Part shown: positions 55,977 through 64,000 of the stretch, piece after piece
Layout of the letters: each line of letters begins with the position of its first letter
How positions within the stretch are numbered: position 1 is the first letter of the stretch
DNA from: Vibrio litoralis DSM 17657
GTDB lineage: Bacteria > Pseudomonadota > Gammaproteobacteria > Enterobacterales > Vibrionaceae
Reading direction: 5' to 3'
DNA: 64,000 bases
NCBI RefSeq assembly: GCF_000426765.1
Contig: NZ_KE384566.1
Coordinates: forward strand, 372,001 to 436,000
Notes under the pieces: generated by a model
Told to the model about the DNA's origin: nothing
Database searches by the model: none
What the model saw: the letters and a program-made list of their open reading frames with translations, nothing else
Position numbers and translations under genes: made by a program

Positions 55977-58874
55977 TTAGTCGTTAAGCGTTTTTGACAT
56001 TTCAGAACTCGCATGCCCAGTTTCTGATTGGCTGCCAGCCGCTTTACCTGTGAATGTAGATTCACGGAAAGGAGCCGCAATAATGGTGATGTTATTTAAC
56101 TCACCAGTACCAGAAGCTTTCGCCATTGGTGCGCTGACATGAGATTTTGCTTTAGCTGCTTTCACTTTGACAGATTTTGGTGTCTTAGCTTGCTGTGCTT
56201 TTGGCGTATTCTCAACAACAAGGTTATCTTGTTGTTCCGCTTTAACTTCAGCGGTAGCTTCAATTGCAGGCGCTTCAGTTACCGTAGGTGTTACTGGAGC
56301 CATTTTTACCACTGGTGCTGGCTCTGCTTTCACAGGTTGCTGCGTGGTTGCTGCTTCAGTAGTCGTAGTGGTTTCTGTTAACGCTTTGCTTAGGATAACA
56401 ATTTTACCCATCGACATTTCAGGGAAAGCGTAAGCGCCAGTAGGAATTGATGTTTCTACTGCTGGTTGTGCTTGTTCTTCTTTTTGTTTAGGTTTTTCAG
56501 CTACGTATTGTGGCCATACTTTACCCATTGCCATTTCAGGTGATGCAACACCACCTGCACGTAGGCGATATGGATTAGGGCGACGGTCACGTGTACGACG
56601 ACGGCGTTGGCCGCTAGCACGAAGATGACGAGGTGAACGACGGTTACGACGTTGCTGGCCTTCTTCTTTATCTGTTGCTTCCGGCTTGGCAGCGACTTCC
56701 GCTTGATCTGCTTTTGCTAGATCTTGAACGTTCGCTTCTTCTGCAACTTGCTCGTTAACACGTACTTTCTTCTTCATCTGACGACGTTGGCGACGTTGCT
56801 TAACTTGAGTCGTTTTCTCTTCAGCAGAGGTCGTTTTTGCTTGAGCTTCAGCGGCAATTTTCTGACCTTGCTCTACAACCTTAGTTGCATTTTTAGCTGG
56901 CTTCTTGTCTTGCTTTGGCTTGCGCTTCTTATCGTTACGAACGTCATTTTGAGGTGCTGCTGGTTCTGCTACTTTATCAGCAGTATCGTTAGTACGTGGC
57001 TTACGGCGTTTGTTACGTTGATCATTATTGCGTTCATTACGGTCACGGTTATTACGGCGACGGTTATTATCACGTTGATCGTTACTTGTACGGTTCTGCT
57101 GAGCTGGTTTCGCTTCTTCAGTCGCTTTCTCTTCTTTTGGCTCATCACCACTAAATAAGAAATTACCAATGGCTTTAAACAAACCACCTAAGCCACCTGA
57201 CTTAGCTTTCGCTTGGGTCTCTGCTTTAGGCGCAGGCGTTGGTGCGGCAGTCGGAGTTGGTGCCGGAGCGCTTGATGGTGCAAAACCTTTCAATACTGGC
57301 TCTTCAATACGGCGAGGTTTCATATCAGCTAAAGCAGGTTCTTCTGCTTCTTTAAATGCTTCAATTCGCTTAGGCATTAAGTACGATAAAATCTGATGTT
57401 CTTCACCATCGCGTAGGCGAACCACTTCAAAGTGAGGGGTTTCCATATCAGCGTTTGGTACAACAATGATGTTGACTTCTTGATGCTTCTCGATGTGCTG
57501 GATTGATTTGCGCTTTTCATTGAGTAAGTAAGACGCGATAGGTACAGGTACAACTGCAAGCACCTGTGAGCTGTTATCTTTTAGGGCTTCTTCTTCAATC
57601 AAACGAAGCACAGATAATGCTAATGATTCATTATCACGAACCACACCAGTACCAGTACAACGAGGGCAAATATGATGGCTCGCTTCCGCTAGTGATGGGC
57701 TCAAGCGCTGGCGTGACATTTCTAATAGACCAAAGCGTGAGATACGACCAATTTGTACGCGTGCACGATCCATTCTTACTGCTTCGCGCATGCGAGTTTC
57801 AACTTCACGTTGGTGACGAACTGGCGTCATATCAATGAAGTCGATAACCACTAGCCCACCTAGGTCACGTAAACGTAATTGACGTGCAATTTCATCTGCG
57901 GCTTCTAGGTTGGTGTTTAATGCGGTTTCTTCAATATCACCACCTTTCGTTGCACGAGCGGAGTTGATATCAATAGACGTTAATGCTTCAGTTGGATCGA
58001 TAACAATTGAACCACCAGAAGGTAGACGAACCTCGCGTTGGAATGCAGATTCAATCTGGCTTTCAATTTGGTAGTGGCTAAATAGAGGAACATCACCATC
58101 GTATTTTTTAATGCGTGATACGAAATCAGGACGCACCAATTGGATATGCGCTTTAGCACGTTCATAGATGGTATTGCTATCAATCAGAATTTCACCGATA
58201 TCACGACGTAAATAGTCACGAATAGCACGAACGATAACATTACTTTCTTGGTGAATTAAGAAAGGTGCTGCTTCGCTGTCAGAGGCTTCTTTAATCGCAG
58301 ACCAATGTTTTAATAGGATATTTAAATCCCACTCAAGCTCTTCTGCGCTCTTACCTACACCCGCAGTACGAACAATTAAGCCCATACCTTGTGGTAGCTC
58401 AAGAGTACTTAATGCTGCTTTAAGTTGAGTACGTTCATCACCTTCAATGCGACGAGAAATACCGCCAGCACGAGGGTTATTTGGCATTAATACTAAGTAG
58501 CTACCCGCAAGAGAGATAAAAGTCGTTAACGCTGCGCCTTTTTGACCGCGTTCTTCTTTTTCTACTTGAACAATAACCTCTTGGCCTTCTTTCAGAACTT
58601 CTTTAATGTTCGGACGGCCTTGATAGGTGTAACCTGCAGGGAAGTAATCGCGGGCAATTTCTTTAAGAGGGAGGAAACCGTGTCGGTCAGCACCATAGTC
58701 TACAAATGCAGCTTCTAAACTTGGTTCTACTCGAGTGATACGGCCTTTATAAATATTAGCTTTTTTAGATTCATGGCCAGGACTTTCGATATCTAAATCA
58801 AACAGTTTTTGACCATCAACTAATGCGACGCGCAACTCTTCTTTTTGAGTTGCGTTGATCAACATTCTTTTCAT
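55977..58874 (-). CDS. rne: ribonuclease E
   Basis: Essential endoribonuclease that starts mRNA decay and processes rRNA and tRNA, and the scaffold of the degradosome. The N-terminal half (1-530) aligns closely with E. coli: [23 protein letters not shown]1 domain (about 36-119), 5' sensor, DNase I-like catalytic centre with [10 protein letters not shown] and VIDFID Asp residues, and the zinc-link CPRCTGTG near 404-411. The C-terminal half is low-complexity: an amphipathic membrane anchor ([15 protein letters not shown]), Arg-rich RNA-binding blocks ([32 protein letters not shown]) and Ala/Thr/Pro-rich protein-binding regions. The 965 length is shorter than E. coli (1061). Divergent from rluC across a long leader region. 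Confidence 0.97.
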   Translation of the reverse strand: MKRMLINATQKEELRVALVDGQKLFDLDIESPGHESKKANIYKGRITRVEPSLEAAFVDYGADRHGFLPLKEIARDYFPAGYTYQGRPNIKEVLKEGQEVIVQVEKEERGQKGAALTTFISLAGSYLVLMPNNPRAGGISRRIEGDERTQLKAALSTLELPQGMGLIVRTAGVGKSAEELEWDLNILLKHWSAIKEASDSEAAPFLIHQESNVIVRAIRDYLRRDIGEILIDSNTIYERAKAHIQLVRPDFVSRIKKYDGDVPLFSHYQIESQIESAFQREVRLPSGGSIVIDPTEALTSIDINSARATKGGDIEETALNTNLEAADEIARQLRLRDLGGLVVIDFIDMTPVRHQREVETRMREAVRMDRARVQIGRISRFGLLEMSRQRLSPSLAEASHHICPRCTGTGVVRDNESLALSVLRLIEEEALKDNSSQVLAVVPVPIASYLLNEKRKSIQHIEKHQEVNIIVVPNADMETPHFEVVRLRDGEEHQILSYLMPKRIEAFKEAEEPALADMKPRRIEEPVLKGFAPSSAPAPTPTAAPTPAPKAETQAKAKSGGLGGLFKAIGNFLFSGDEPKEEKATEEAKPAQQNRTSNDQRDNNRRRNNRDRNERNNDQRNKRRKPRTNDTADKVAEPAAPQNDVRNDKKRKPKQDKKPAKNATKVVEQGQKIAAEAQAKTTSAEEKTTQVKQRRQRRQMKKKVRVNEQVAEEANVQDLAKADQAEVAAKPEATDKEEGQQRRNRRSPRHLRASGQRRRRTRDRRPNPYRLRAGGVASPEMAMGKVWPQYVAEKPKQKEEQAQPAVETSIPTGAYAFPEMSMGKIVILSKALTETTTTTEAATTQQPVKAEPAPVVKMAPVTPTVTEAPAIEATAEVKAEQQDNLVVENTPKAQQAKTPKSVKVKAAKAKSHVSAPMAKASGTGELNNITIIAAPFRESTFTGKAAGSQSETGHASSEMSKTLND

Positions 58875-59536
58875 TTTTAAAATTCTCGTTGTTTTTCTTC
58901 GTGATAATTGCTTATCGCTTTATGTCGTATCAAAGGTGCCAGATCCCATGACTTTGGCTTCAACCTCACGGCTGTATAGGGGATGCTCTAGGGCACAATA
59001 GCCACCAAACATTCATACCTTTCTTATTTGAAGTTATGCCACAAAATTTTGTGTTAGAACTTCAATTACTTTGGGTAGAACGCGAATGCTTGGTCCGAAT
59101 TCAAGTCGGTATTACTTCTGCATTGATAACGTGAGTAGGCGATAAGTTGGTCTTCGTCAGCTGTGTCTTACGCCTAATGCAGCACATACGTTCGAAGCTT
59201 CTACTCATTAATTACAATGGATGACATTAAATTTGCATAGAAAATGTTCAATACAACCATTGCAGCTGTGAACTATAGCAGCGCCAAGAAATATCAGCAA
59301 TCAGCTTTACGTCAAAGTGCGTAAATAAATAGGAAAACCTGTGGTTAACTCGGAGGTGAGTGATATTACATCCATATTATTAATAACATTAATTTCTTTA
59401 AGAACATGTTGTTAGTTTGATTTTTGTTTTAATTTTGTACGGTTGTGAGCGAAAAGTGACTGTGGGGGATAAAATGGAGATAATAATTTTCAGAATCTTA
59501 TGCCTCTGGGCGATGTTTGAGTGTTAGAATAGCCGG
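58875..59536. other. rne-rluC control region and rne leader
   Basis: A 662-base gap between divergent genes. It contains a palindromic repeat of ERIC-like type (59014-59078), a stem formed by TGCATT and TAGGCG with the CGCCTAATGCA segment (59119-59181) and AT-rich stretches beside rluC. In E. coli the rne leader is several hundred bases, structured and used for autoregulation; this gap has room for an equivalent. Confidence 0.55.
59014..59078. repeat. short palindromic ERIC-like remnant in the rne leader
   Basis: CATACCTTTCTTATTTGAAG to CTTCAATTACTTTGGGTAGA: near-inverted ends, an 8-base stem TTGAAGTT/AACTTCAA (59028-59035 and 59058-59065) and a central CACAAAATTTTGTG palindrome. About 65 bases. 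Confidence 0.6.
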
Positions 59537-60481
59537 ATGAATGATATTAAAACAGAAGTGAAATTTGTCGATATTGACGCTGATATGGCGGGCCAACGAA
59601 TCGACAATTTTTTGCGTAATCAATTAAAACAAATCCCTAAAAGCATGGTTTATCGAATCTTGCGTAAGGGAGAAGTGCGCGTAAATAAAAAACGCGTAAA
59701 AGCGGAATATAAATTACAAGCCGGCGACATCGTTCGTATTCCTCCGGTACGCATTTCGGCAGAAGAAGATGCCGCGTCCGTGAGTACCAAATTAGATAAA
59801 GTCTCTGAGTTAGAACATTGCATCATTTTCGAAGATGACAGCATGTTGATTTTAAATAAACCATCAGGGACGGCGGTTCATGGTGGCAGCGGTTTAAAGT
59901 TTGGCGCAATAGAAGCATTACGAGCATTGCGTCCACAAGCTCGCTTTCTTGAATTGGTTCACCGTATCGACCGTGATACTTCTGGGATCTTATTGGTTGC
60001 TAAAAAGCGCTCGGCATTGCGTCATTTACAAGCACAATTTCGCGAGAAGACCGTTCAGAAGTATTATTTTGCTTTAGTGATGGGGGAGTGGAAGTCGAGC
60101 TGTAAAGTGGTTAAGGCCCCGCTGCTCAAAAATGAAGTGAATAGCATTGTTCGAGTTAATCCAAATGGTAAGCCGTCAGAAACTCGCTATAAGATATTAG
60201 AAAAGTTTAATCAAGCGACATTAGTCCAAGCTAGCCCGATTACGGGTAGAACACACCAAATCCGTGTTCATTGTCAGTATGTCGGCCATCCGATTGCTTG
60301 GGATGACCGTTATGGTGACCGCCGCTTTGATGCTTATACAGGGCAAGTCGGGCTGAATCGTTTATTCCTTCATGCTGCCAATATTAAATTTACGCATCCG
60401 GCAACGGAAGAGACTATGGATATTTCAGCGCCAATGGAAGCCAAACTCGAAAAAGCACTAGCAGGTTTAAGATCGAAATAA
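59537..60481 (+). CDS. rluC: 23S rRNA pseudouridine synthase RluC
   Basis: Makes pseudouridines 955, 2504 and 2580 (E. coli numbering) in 23S rRNA. The 314 residues (E. coli 319) have an N-terminal S4 RNA-binding domain (about 17-80, QRIDNFLRNQLKQIPKSMVYRILRKGEVRVN) and the catalytic domain with Asp145 in HRIDRDTSGILLVAKK, and downstream GRTHQIRVH and LFLHAANI. Weak ribosome site before the ATG. The divergent rne neighbour and the following yceF-yceD-rpmF cluster are the conserved arrangement. Converges on yceF with 15 bases between stops. Confidence 0.96.
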   Translation: MNDIKTEVKFVDIDADMAGQRIDNFLRNQLKQIPKSMVYRILRKGEVRVNKKRVKAEYKLQAGDIVRIPPVRISAEEDAASVSTKLDKVSELEHCIIFEDDSMLILNKPSGTAVHGGSGLKFGAIEALRALRPQARFLELVHRIDRDTSGILLVAKKRSALRHLQAQFREKTVQKYYFALVMGEWKSSCKVVKAPLLKNEVNSIVRVNPNGKPSETRYKILEKFNQATLVQASPITGRTHQIRVHCQYVGHPIAWDDRYGDRRFDAYTGQVGLNRLFLHAANIKFTHPATEETMDISAPMEAKLEKALAGLRSK

Positions 60482-60496
60482 CGGATTATTTAAAGG

Positions 60497-61087
60497 CTAT
60501 TTAGATAAAACCTGAATGCCTTGCTTGTCCAGCATATCGATTAAGATAATAAGCGGTAAGCCTATTAGTGAATTAGGATCTTTACCTTCTAAGCGTTCGA
60601 ATAAAGCAATACCGAGTCCTTCACTTTTGAAACTGCCAGCGCAATAGAAAGGTTGCTCGGTATCGACATAGTATTCAATCTGGGGTTGAGATAGCGTTCT
60701 GAAGTGAACTTTGAATTCATCTAACGTGACATCACAGCATCCTGTTTCGCTGTTAAAAACTGCGAGGCCAGTATAAAACGTGATGACTTGGCCACTCGCT
60801 TGAGTCAACTGTTGAATGGCATTGTCCCGAGTAAGGGGTTTGCCAATAATGGCGTTATTAATAACGCAAACTTGATCCGAGCCAATAATGATTTGTTTGC
60901 CTTGCTTTTCTCGTGCGCATGATTGGGCTTTCATTTTGGCTAAACGCAGTACCAATTCGGTTGCGCTTTCACCAGTCAGTGGCGTTTCATCACAGTTAGG
61001 TTCACGGATTTCAAATTCGATAGCAAGTTTATCAAGTAATTGTTTTCGATAAGGAGATGTGGAAGCTAAAATTAGTTTTGGCGACAT
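60497..61087 (-). CDS. yceF: 7-methyl-GTP pyrophosphatase YceF (Maf family)
   Basis: Maf-like nucleoside triphosphate pyrophosphatase; the YceF subgroup hydrolyses m7GTP and related modified nucleotides. The 196 residues (E. coli 194) show [17 protein letters not shown] with the phosphate-binding Ser/Thr-Arg, [23 protein letters not shown], the IIIGSDQVC motif with catalytic Asp, and [12 protein letters not shown] at the C-terminus. Divergent from yceD with a 210-base gap that carries a short repeat. E. coli has the same divergent position. Confidence 0.93.
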   Translation of the reverse strand: MSPKLILASTSPYRKQLLDKLAIEFEIREPNCDETPLTGESATELVLRLAKMKAQSCAREKQGKQIIIGSDQVCVINNAIIGKPLTRDNAIQQLTQASGQVITFYTGLAVFNSETGCCDVTLDEFKVHFRTLSQPQIEYYVDTEQPFYCAGSFKSEGLGIALFERLEGKDPNSLIGLPLIILIDMLDKQGIQVLSK

Positions 61088-61121
61088 AAGTGGGGCTCTT
61101 AAAGCTTAATTTATTAATTCA

Positions 61122-61178
61122 TATACACCTAAGTAACTTCAAGGTGCCAATTTACGTGTCTTACATTACTTGGGTATA
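61122..61178. repeat. short terminal-inverted repeat element upstream of yceD
   Basis: 57 bases bounded by TATACACCTAAGTAA and TTACTTGGGTATA, near-perfect inverted ends. Carries CTTCAAGGTGCC, the same inner end as the ERIC-like copies, but no core. It looks like the shortest form of the family. Confidence 0.6.
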
Positions 61179-61297
61179 CTAAAACAAATCACGCTATGCG
61201 TCATGTTGAACGGTGCATAGAACAGGGAAAAGGAAAGAGTAAGTTTTTTGCCTTTTCCTTTGACTAAATTCATTTTGGAGGATAATATTCGCGCCCT

Positions 61298-61822
61298 ATG
61301 CAAAAGGTAAAAATACCGCGTACAGTTGACCCAGCAAAATCTGCTCAAAAACGCTTAGACTATCAAGGTATAGTTCAAGTTAGTTTAATGAAGCGCATTG
61401 CCGAGTTGACTGAAGGCGTCAAACGCGACGCAGAAGTATCATTGTCCTTTGAGTTGGATGAACAACGATTAGTCGTTATCTCTGGTAAAGCTAACGTCGA
61501 AGTCGATTTAGAATGTCAACGCTGTAATGAGATATTCGCGCATTTGTGCGAAGTTGAATTCACTTGTACCCCTGTTTACAGTGAGAAAAGTGAACAAGAC
61601 GCACCGGAAGAGTACGATTTGGTAGATCTGAACGAGTACGGTGAGTTGGATCTGATTAAGTTAGTGGAAGACGAGTTCATTCTAGAATTACCTCAAATTG
61701 CGATGCATGACGAATCTGAATGTAGCGTACAATCAAACAATATGGTGTTTGGCGATCTCCCAGAAGAAGTTTTGGAAGAAAAACCGAATCCATTTGACGT
61801 TTTAAAAAATTTAAAGCGCTAG
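61298..61822 (+). CDS. yceD: YceD (DUF177), 23S rRNA accumulation protein
   Basis: A 174-residue acidic protein of the DUF177/YceD family; E. coli YceD (173) is required for normal 23S rRNA accumulation. Seen: basic N-terminus (MQKVKIPRTVDPAKSAQKRLDYQGIVQ), the conserved Cys pair in DLECQRCNEIF, LNEYGELDLIKLVEDEFILELPQIAMHDESEC, and NPFDVLKNLKR at the end. TGGAGG before the ATG is somewhat distant (about 20 bases). First gene of the yceD-rpmF-plsX-fabH unit, whose ribosome/lipid coupling is conserved in proteobacteria. Confidence 0.95.
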   Translation: MQKVKIPRTVDPAKSAQKRLDYQGIVQVSLMKRIAELTEGVKRDAEVSLSFELDEQRLVVISGKANVEVDLECQRCNEIFAHLCEVEFTCTPVYSEKSEQDAPEEYDLVDLNEYGELDLIKLVEDEFILELPQIAMHDESECSVQSNNMVFGDLPEEVLEEKPNPFDVLKNLKR

Positions 61823-61863
61823 TGCTATAAAGCATTAGAGTTTAAAAACGAAGGAGTAGGGTC

Positions 61864-62034
61864 ATGGCCGTACAAAAGAGCAAAAAATCACGTTCAATGC
61901 GTGGCATGCGTCGTTCACACGATGCGCTAACGACTAGTGCATTATCTGTAGACGCAACTTCAGGTGAAACTCACCTACGTCACAACGTGACTGCTGACGG
62001 TTACTACCGTGGCAAAAAGGTTATCAACAAGTAA
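61864..62034 (+). CDS. rpmF: 50S ribosomal protein L32
   Basis: A 56-residue ribosomal protein, too short for most gene callers: [20 protein letters not shown], then [22 protein letters not shown] and a [10 protein letters not shown] end, as in E. coli L32 (57 residues). This is the form without the zinc-binding Cys residues. AGGAG sits ten bases before the ATG. It is 41 bases after yceD and 9 before plsX, and is co-transcribed with both. Confidence 0.98.
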   Translation: MAVQKSKKSRSMRGMRRSHDALTTSALSVDATSGETHLRHNVTADGYYRGKKVINK

Positions 62035-62043
62035 GGTTGACCT

Positions 62044-63069
62044 TTGCAAACTATTACCGTTGCACTTGATGCAATGGGCGGGGATTTCGGTCCTCGCGTA
62101 ACAGTGCCTGCCGCCGTGCAGGCATTGTCACATTTCCCAGAGCTGAAAGTTATCTTGGTCGGTGATCGTGAACAAATCACGAAAGAACTGACACATCTCG
62201 GATTTACTCCGACCCCTCGTCTCATCATTAAACATAGTGAGAGAGATATTTCTAATGATGAAAAGCCGTCTTTAGCATTACGCAATAGTTCCGGAACATC
62301 GATGCGAATAGCGCTCGATCACGTGGCAGATGGCATGGCCGATGCTTGCGTTAGTGGTGGAAATACCGGCGCTTTAATGGCTTTGTCAAAATTCCGTCTT
62401 AAATTATTACCCGGAATAGAACGTCCAGCCCTTGTTAGTGCATTACCAACTGTATCCGGTAAAAAAACCTGGATGCTTGATCTGGGTGCCAATATATCGG
62501 TTGATGCGGATACTTTATTCCAGTTTGCCGTGATGGGCAGCGCGTTAGCTGAAGTGCATATCCCACATCCGCCTAGAGTGGCGATTTTGAATGTTGGCGA
62601 AGAAGAAATAAAAGGCAATGATTTGGTTAAACGTTGCTCAGAATTACTCAGCCAAACAAAAGAAATCAATTATTCTGGCTATATTGAAGGAAATCAGCTT
62701 TTTTATGATGTCGCAGATGTGATAGTTTGTGATGGATTTGTCGGAAATGTGTGTTTAAAAACCTGTGAAGGGGTTGCACATTTATTCCATCAAAAATTAA
62801 AGAGTTATTTTACTTCTTCAACAATTAAGGGCTGGATCGCTCGAAAATTGTTCTCTCATTTATTTAATGAGCTAAAAACACTGAACCCCGACCAGTATAA
62901 TGGTGCAAGTTTGCTAGGATTGCGCGGCATTGTTATCAAAAGCCATGGGCAAGCTGATACATCTGCTATGATCAATGCAATTGGTGAAGCAGTGTATGAA
63001 GTCAAACAGCAAGTCCCAAGCCGTATAAGCGATCGCTTAGAAGCGGTTTTACTCGAGAGGCATTATTAG
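62044..63069 (+). CDS. plsX: phosphate acyltransferase PlsX
   Basis: Makes acyl-phosphate from acyl-ACP for the first step of phospholipid synthesis with PlsY. The 341 residues match E. coli PlsX (356): [100 protein letters not shown], and [16 protein letters not shown]. The start is TTG at 62044, with AAGGTT overlapping the rpmF stop region; no ATG is better placed. Coupled to fabH five bases downstream. FadR control of fabH-region genes is known in E. coli; no FadR site was spotted. Confidence 0.95.
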   Translation: MQTITVALDAMGGDFGPRVTVPAAVQALSHFPELKVILVGDREQITKELTHLGFTPTPRLIIKHSERDISNDEKPSLALRNSSGTSMRIALDHVADGMADACVSGGNTGALMALSKFRLKLLPGIERPALVSALPTVSGKKTWMLDLGANISVDADTLFQFAVMGSALAEVHIPHPPRVAILNVGEEEIKGNDLVKRCSELLSQTKEINYSGYIEGNQLFYDVADVIVCDGFVGNVCLKTCEGVAHLFHQKLKSYFTSSTIKGWIARKLFSHLFNELKTLNPDQYNGASLLGLRGIVIKSHGQADTSAMINAIGEAVYEVKQQVPSRISDRLEAVLLERHY

Positions 63070-63074
63070 TCTTC

Positions 63075-64000
63075 ATGAATAGCAAAATTTTAGGAACAGG
63101 TAGTTACCTACCGACTCAAGTGCGTACCAACGCCGATTTAGAAAAAATGGTTGATACTAGTGATGAGTGGATTGTAACTCGTACCGGTATTCGTGAACGC
63201 CGTATTTCTGCTCCAGATGAATCCGTTGCTGATATGGCCTATCACGCCTCAGTCAATGCGATTGAAATGGCTGGGATTGATAAGCACGATATTGACCTAA
63301 TCATTGTCGCGACCACCAGTGGTAGCCATAAATTCCCATCATCAGCTTGCCAGGTTCAAGCGGCACTAGGTATCAAAGGCTGTCCTGCTTTTGATGTGGC
63401 AGCGGCTTGCTCTGGTTTTGTGTATGCATTATCGATTGCTGATCAGCACATTAAAACGGGAATGGCGAAAAATGTTCTGGTTATCGGTGCGGATGCGTTA
63501 TCGAAAATGTGTGATCCTGAAGATCGCTCAACTATTATTTTGTTTGGTGATGCCGCAGGTGCCGTAGTACTTGGTGCCAGCGAAGAGCCTGGCATTATTT
63601 CAACCCATTTGCACGCGGATGGTCGCTTTGGTGAGCTTTTAAGTTTAGAAGAAGCCAAACGCGGTGAAAATATTGATGCTTGGCTGCATATGGCAGGCAA
63701 CGAAGTATTTAAAGTGGCAGTGACCCAACTATCTAAGTTAGTGAAAGATACACTAGCAGCTAATGAGATGGCGAAAACAGAACTGGATTGGTTAGTTCCG
63801 CATCAAGCGAATTTACGCATTATCTCGGCAACCGCTAAGAAGCTTGCCATGTCACTTGATCAAGTGGTGGTAACGTTAGACCGTCATGGTAATACCTCTG
63901 CCGCTACAGTTCCAACTGCATTAGATGAAGCGGTTCGCGATGGTCGAATTCAACGTGGTCATATTCTGTTATTAGAAGCGTTTGGTGGTGGTTTCACATG
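63075..64000 (+). CDS. fabH: 3-oxoacyl-ACP synthase III (FabH), cut by window end
   Basis: Starts fatty-acid synthesis by condensing acetyl-CoA with malonyl-ACP. The first 308 codons are present and the frame is open to base 64000; the last seen residues [10 protein letters not shown] match the E. coli C-terminus, so about nine residues are missing. Thiolase fold: [30 protein letters not shown], catalytic Cys in [13 protein letters not shown] near 112, His in [10 protein letters not shown] and Asn in [10 protein letters not shown]. Overlap with the plsX end is five bases of spacing. ATG has no strong Shine-Dalgarno, consistent with coupling. Confidence 0.97.
   Translation, partial: MNSKILGTGSYLPTQVRTNADLEKMVDTSDEWIVTRTGIRERRISAPDESVADMAYHASVNAIEMAGIDKHDIDLIIVATTSGSHKFPSSACQVQAALGIKGCPAFDVAAACSGFVYALSIADQHIKTGMAKNVLVIGADALSKMCDPEDRSTIILFGDAAGAVVLGASEEPGIISTHLHADGRFGELLSLEEAKRGENIDAWLHMAGNEVFKVAVTQLSKLVKDTLAANEMAKTELDWLVPHQANLRIISATAKKLAMSLDQVVVTLDRHGNTSAATVPTALDEAVRDGRIQRGHILLLEAFGGGFT

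Noticed and set aside
56724..57158. 144-codon frame opposite the rne low-complexity region
   Set aside because: Antisense of an Arg/Ala/Lys-rich coding region; the resulting protein is a run of hydrophobic residues without a ribosome site.
1..64000. CRISPR array, prophage, integron or insertion sequence
   Set aside because: No spaced direct repeats, transposase, integrase or phage genes were seen; the gene content is core metabolism.

Overview
The window reads as ordinary chromosomal DNA of a gammaproteobacterium, almost certainly a member of the Vibrionaceae. Supporting evidence: the dctBD-tig-clpP-clpX-lon-hupB-ppiD and rne-rluC-yceF-yceD-rpmF-plsX-fabH orders, a 279-residue FadR with the vibrio-type internal insertion, a nhaB/fadR divergent pair, a rhombosortase, and a moderately AT-rich composition. 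I see no rRNA, tRNA, CRISPR array, prophage or insertion sequence. Species cannot be named from the sequence alone.

Layout. 1-5 kb: the end of a TRAP C4-dicarboxylate transporter (dctQ cut by the window edge, dctM) converging on its two-component regulators dctD/dctB. 5-14 kb: proteostasis block tig, clpP, clpX, lon, then hupB and ppiD. 14-18 kb: a ComEA-like secreted protein, a rhombosortase divergent from a DTW-domain tRNA-modifying protein, and the nucleotide-salvage pair yfbR-dgt behind alaA. 19.7-26.3 kb: the menaquinone operon menF-menD-menH-menC-menE, with menB missing from its usual place and an ERIC-like repeat between menC and menE. 26-30 kb: three membrane proteins (58-residue peptide, YeiH-like exporter, LplT-like MFS) and a Tim44-like protein. 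30-34.7 kb: ackA-pta and yfbV. 35-39.5 kb: a three-gene ABC importer followed by a membrane diguanylate cyclase. 39.5-46 kb: dusC, a YecA-like SEC-C protein, dsbB, nhaB, fadR and an unknown membrane-anchored protein. 46-55.7 kb: metG, apbC/mrp, udk, dcd, an AsmA-family protein, btuR and a SulP transporter. 56-64 kb: rne divergent from rluC, then yceF, yceD, rpmF, plsX and the first 308 codons of fabH.

Regulation visible in the sequence: a perfect FNR box (TTGAT-N4-ATCAA) upstream of menF, a good sigma-32 heat-shock promoter match upstream of lon, many intrinsic terminators, long hairpins in the clpP-clpX and ackA-pta gaps, and a structured 0.66-kb gap carrying the rne leader. ERIC-like repeats are scattered between genes; one supplies the last codons of a hypothetical gene. 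I did not find a clearly new multi-gene system. The points most worth a second look are the men operon without menB, the repeat-derived C-terminus of the gene at 44909-45745, and the head-to-head rhombosortase/DTW pair.
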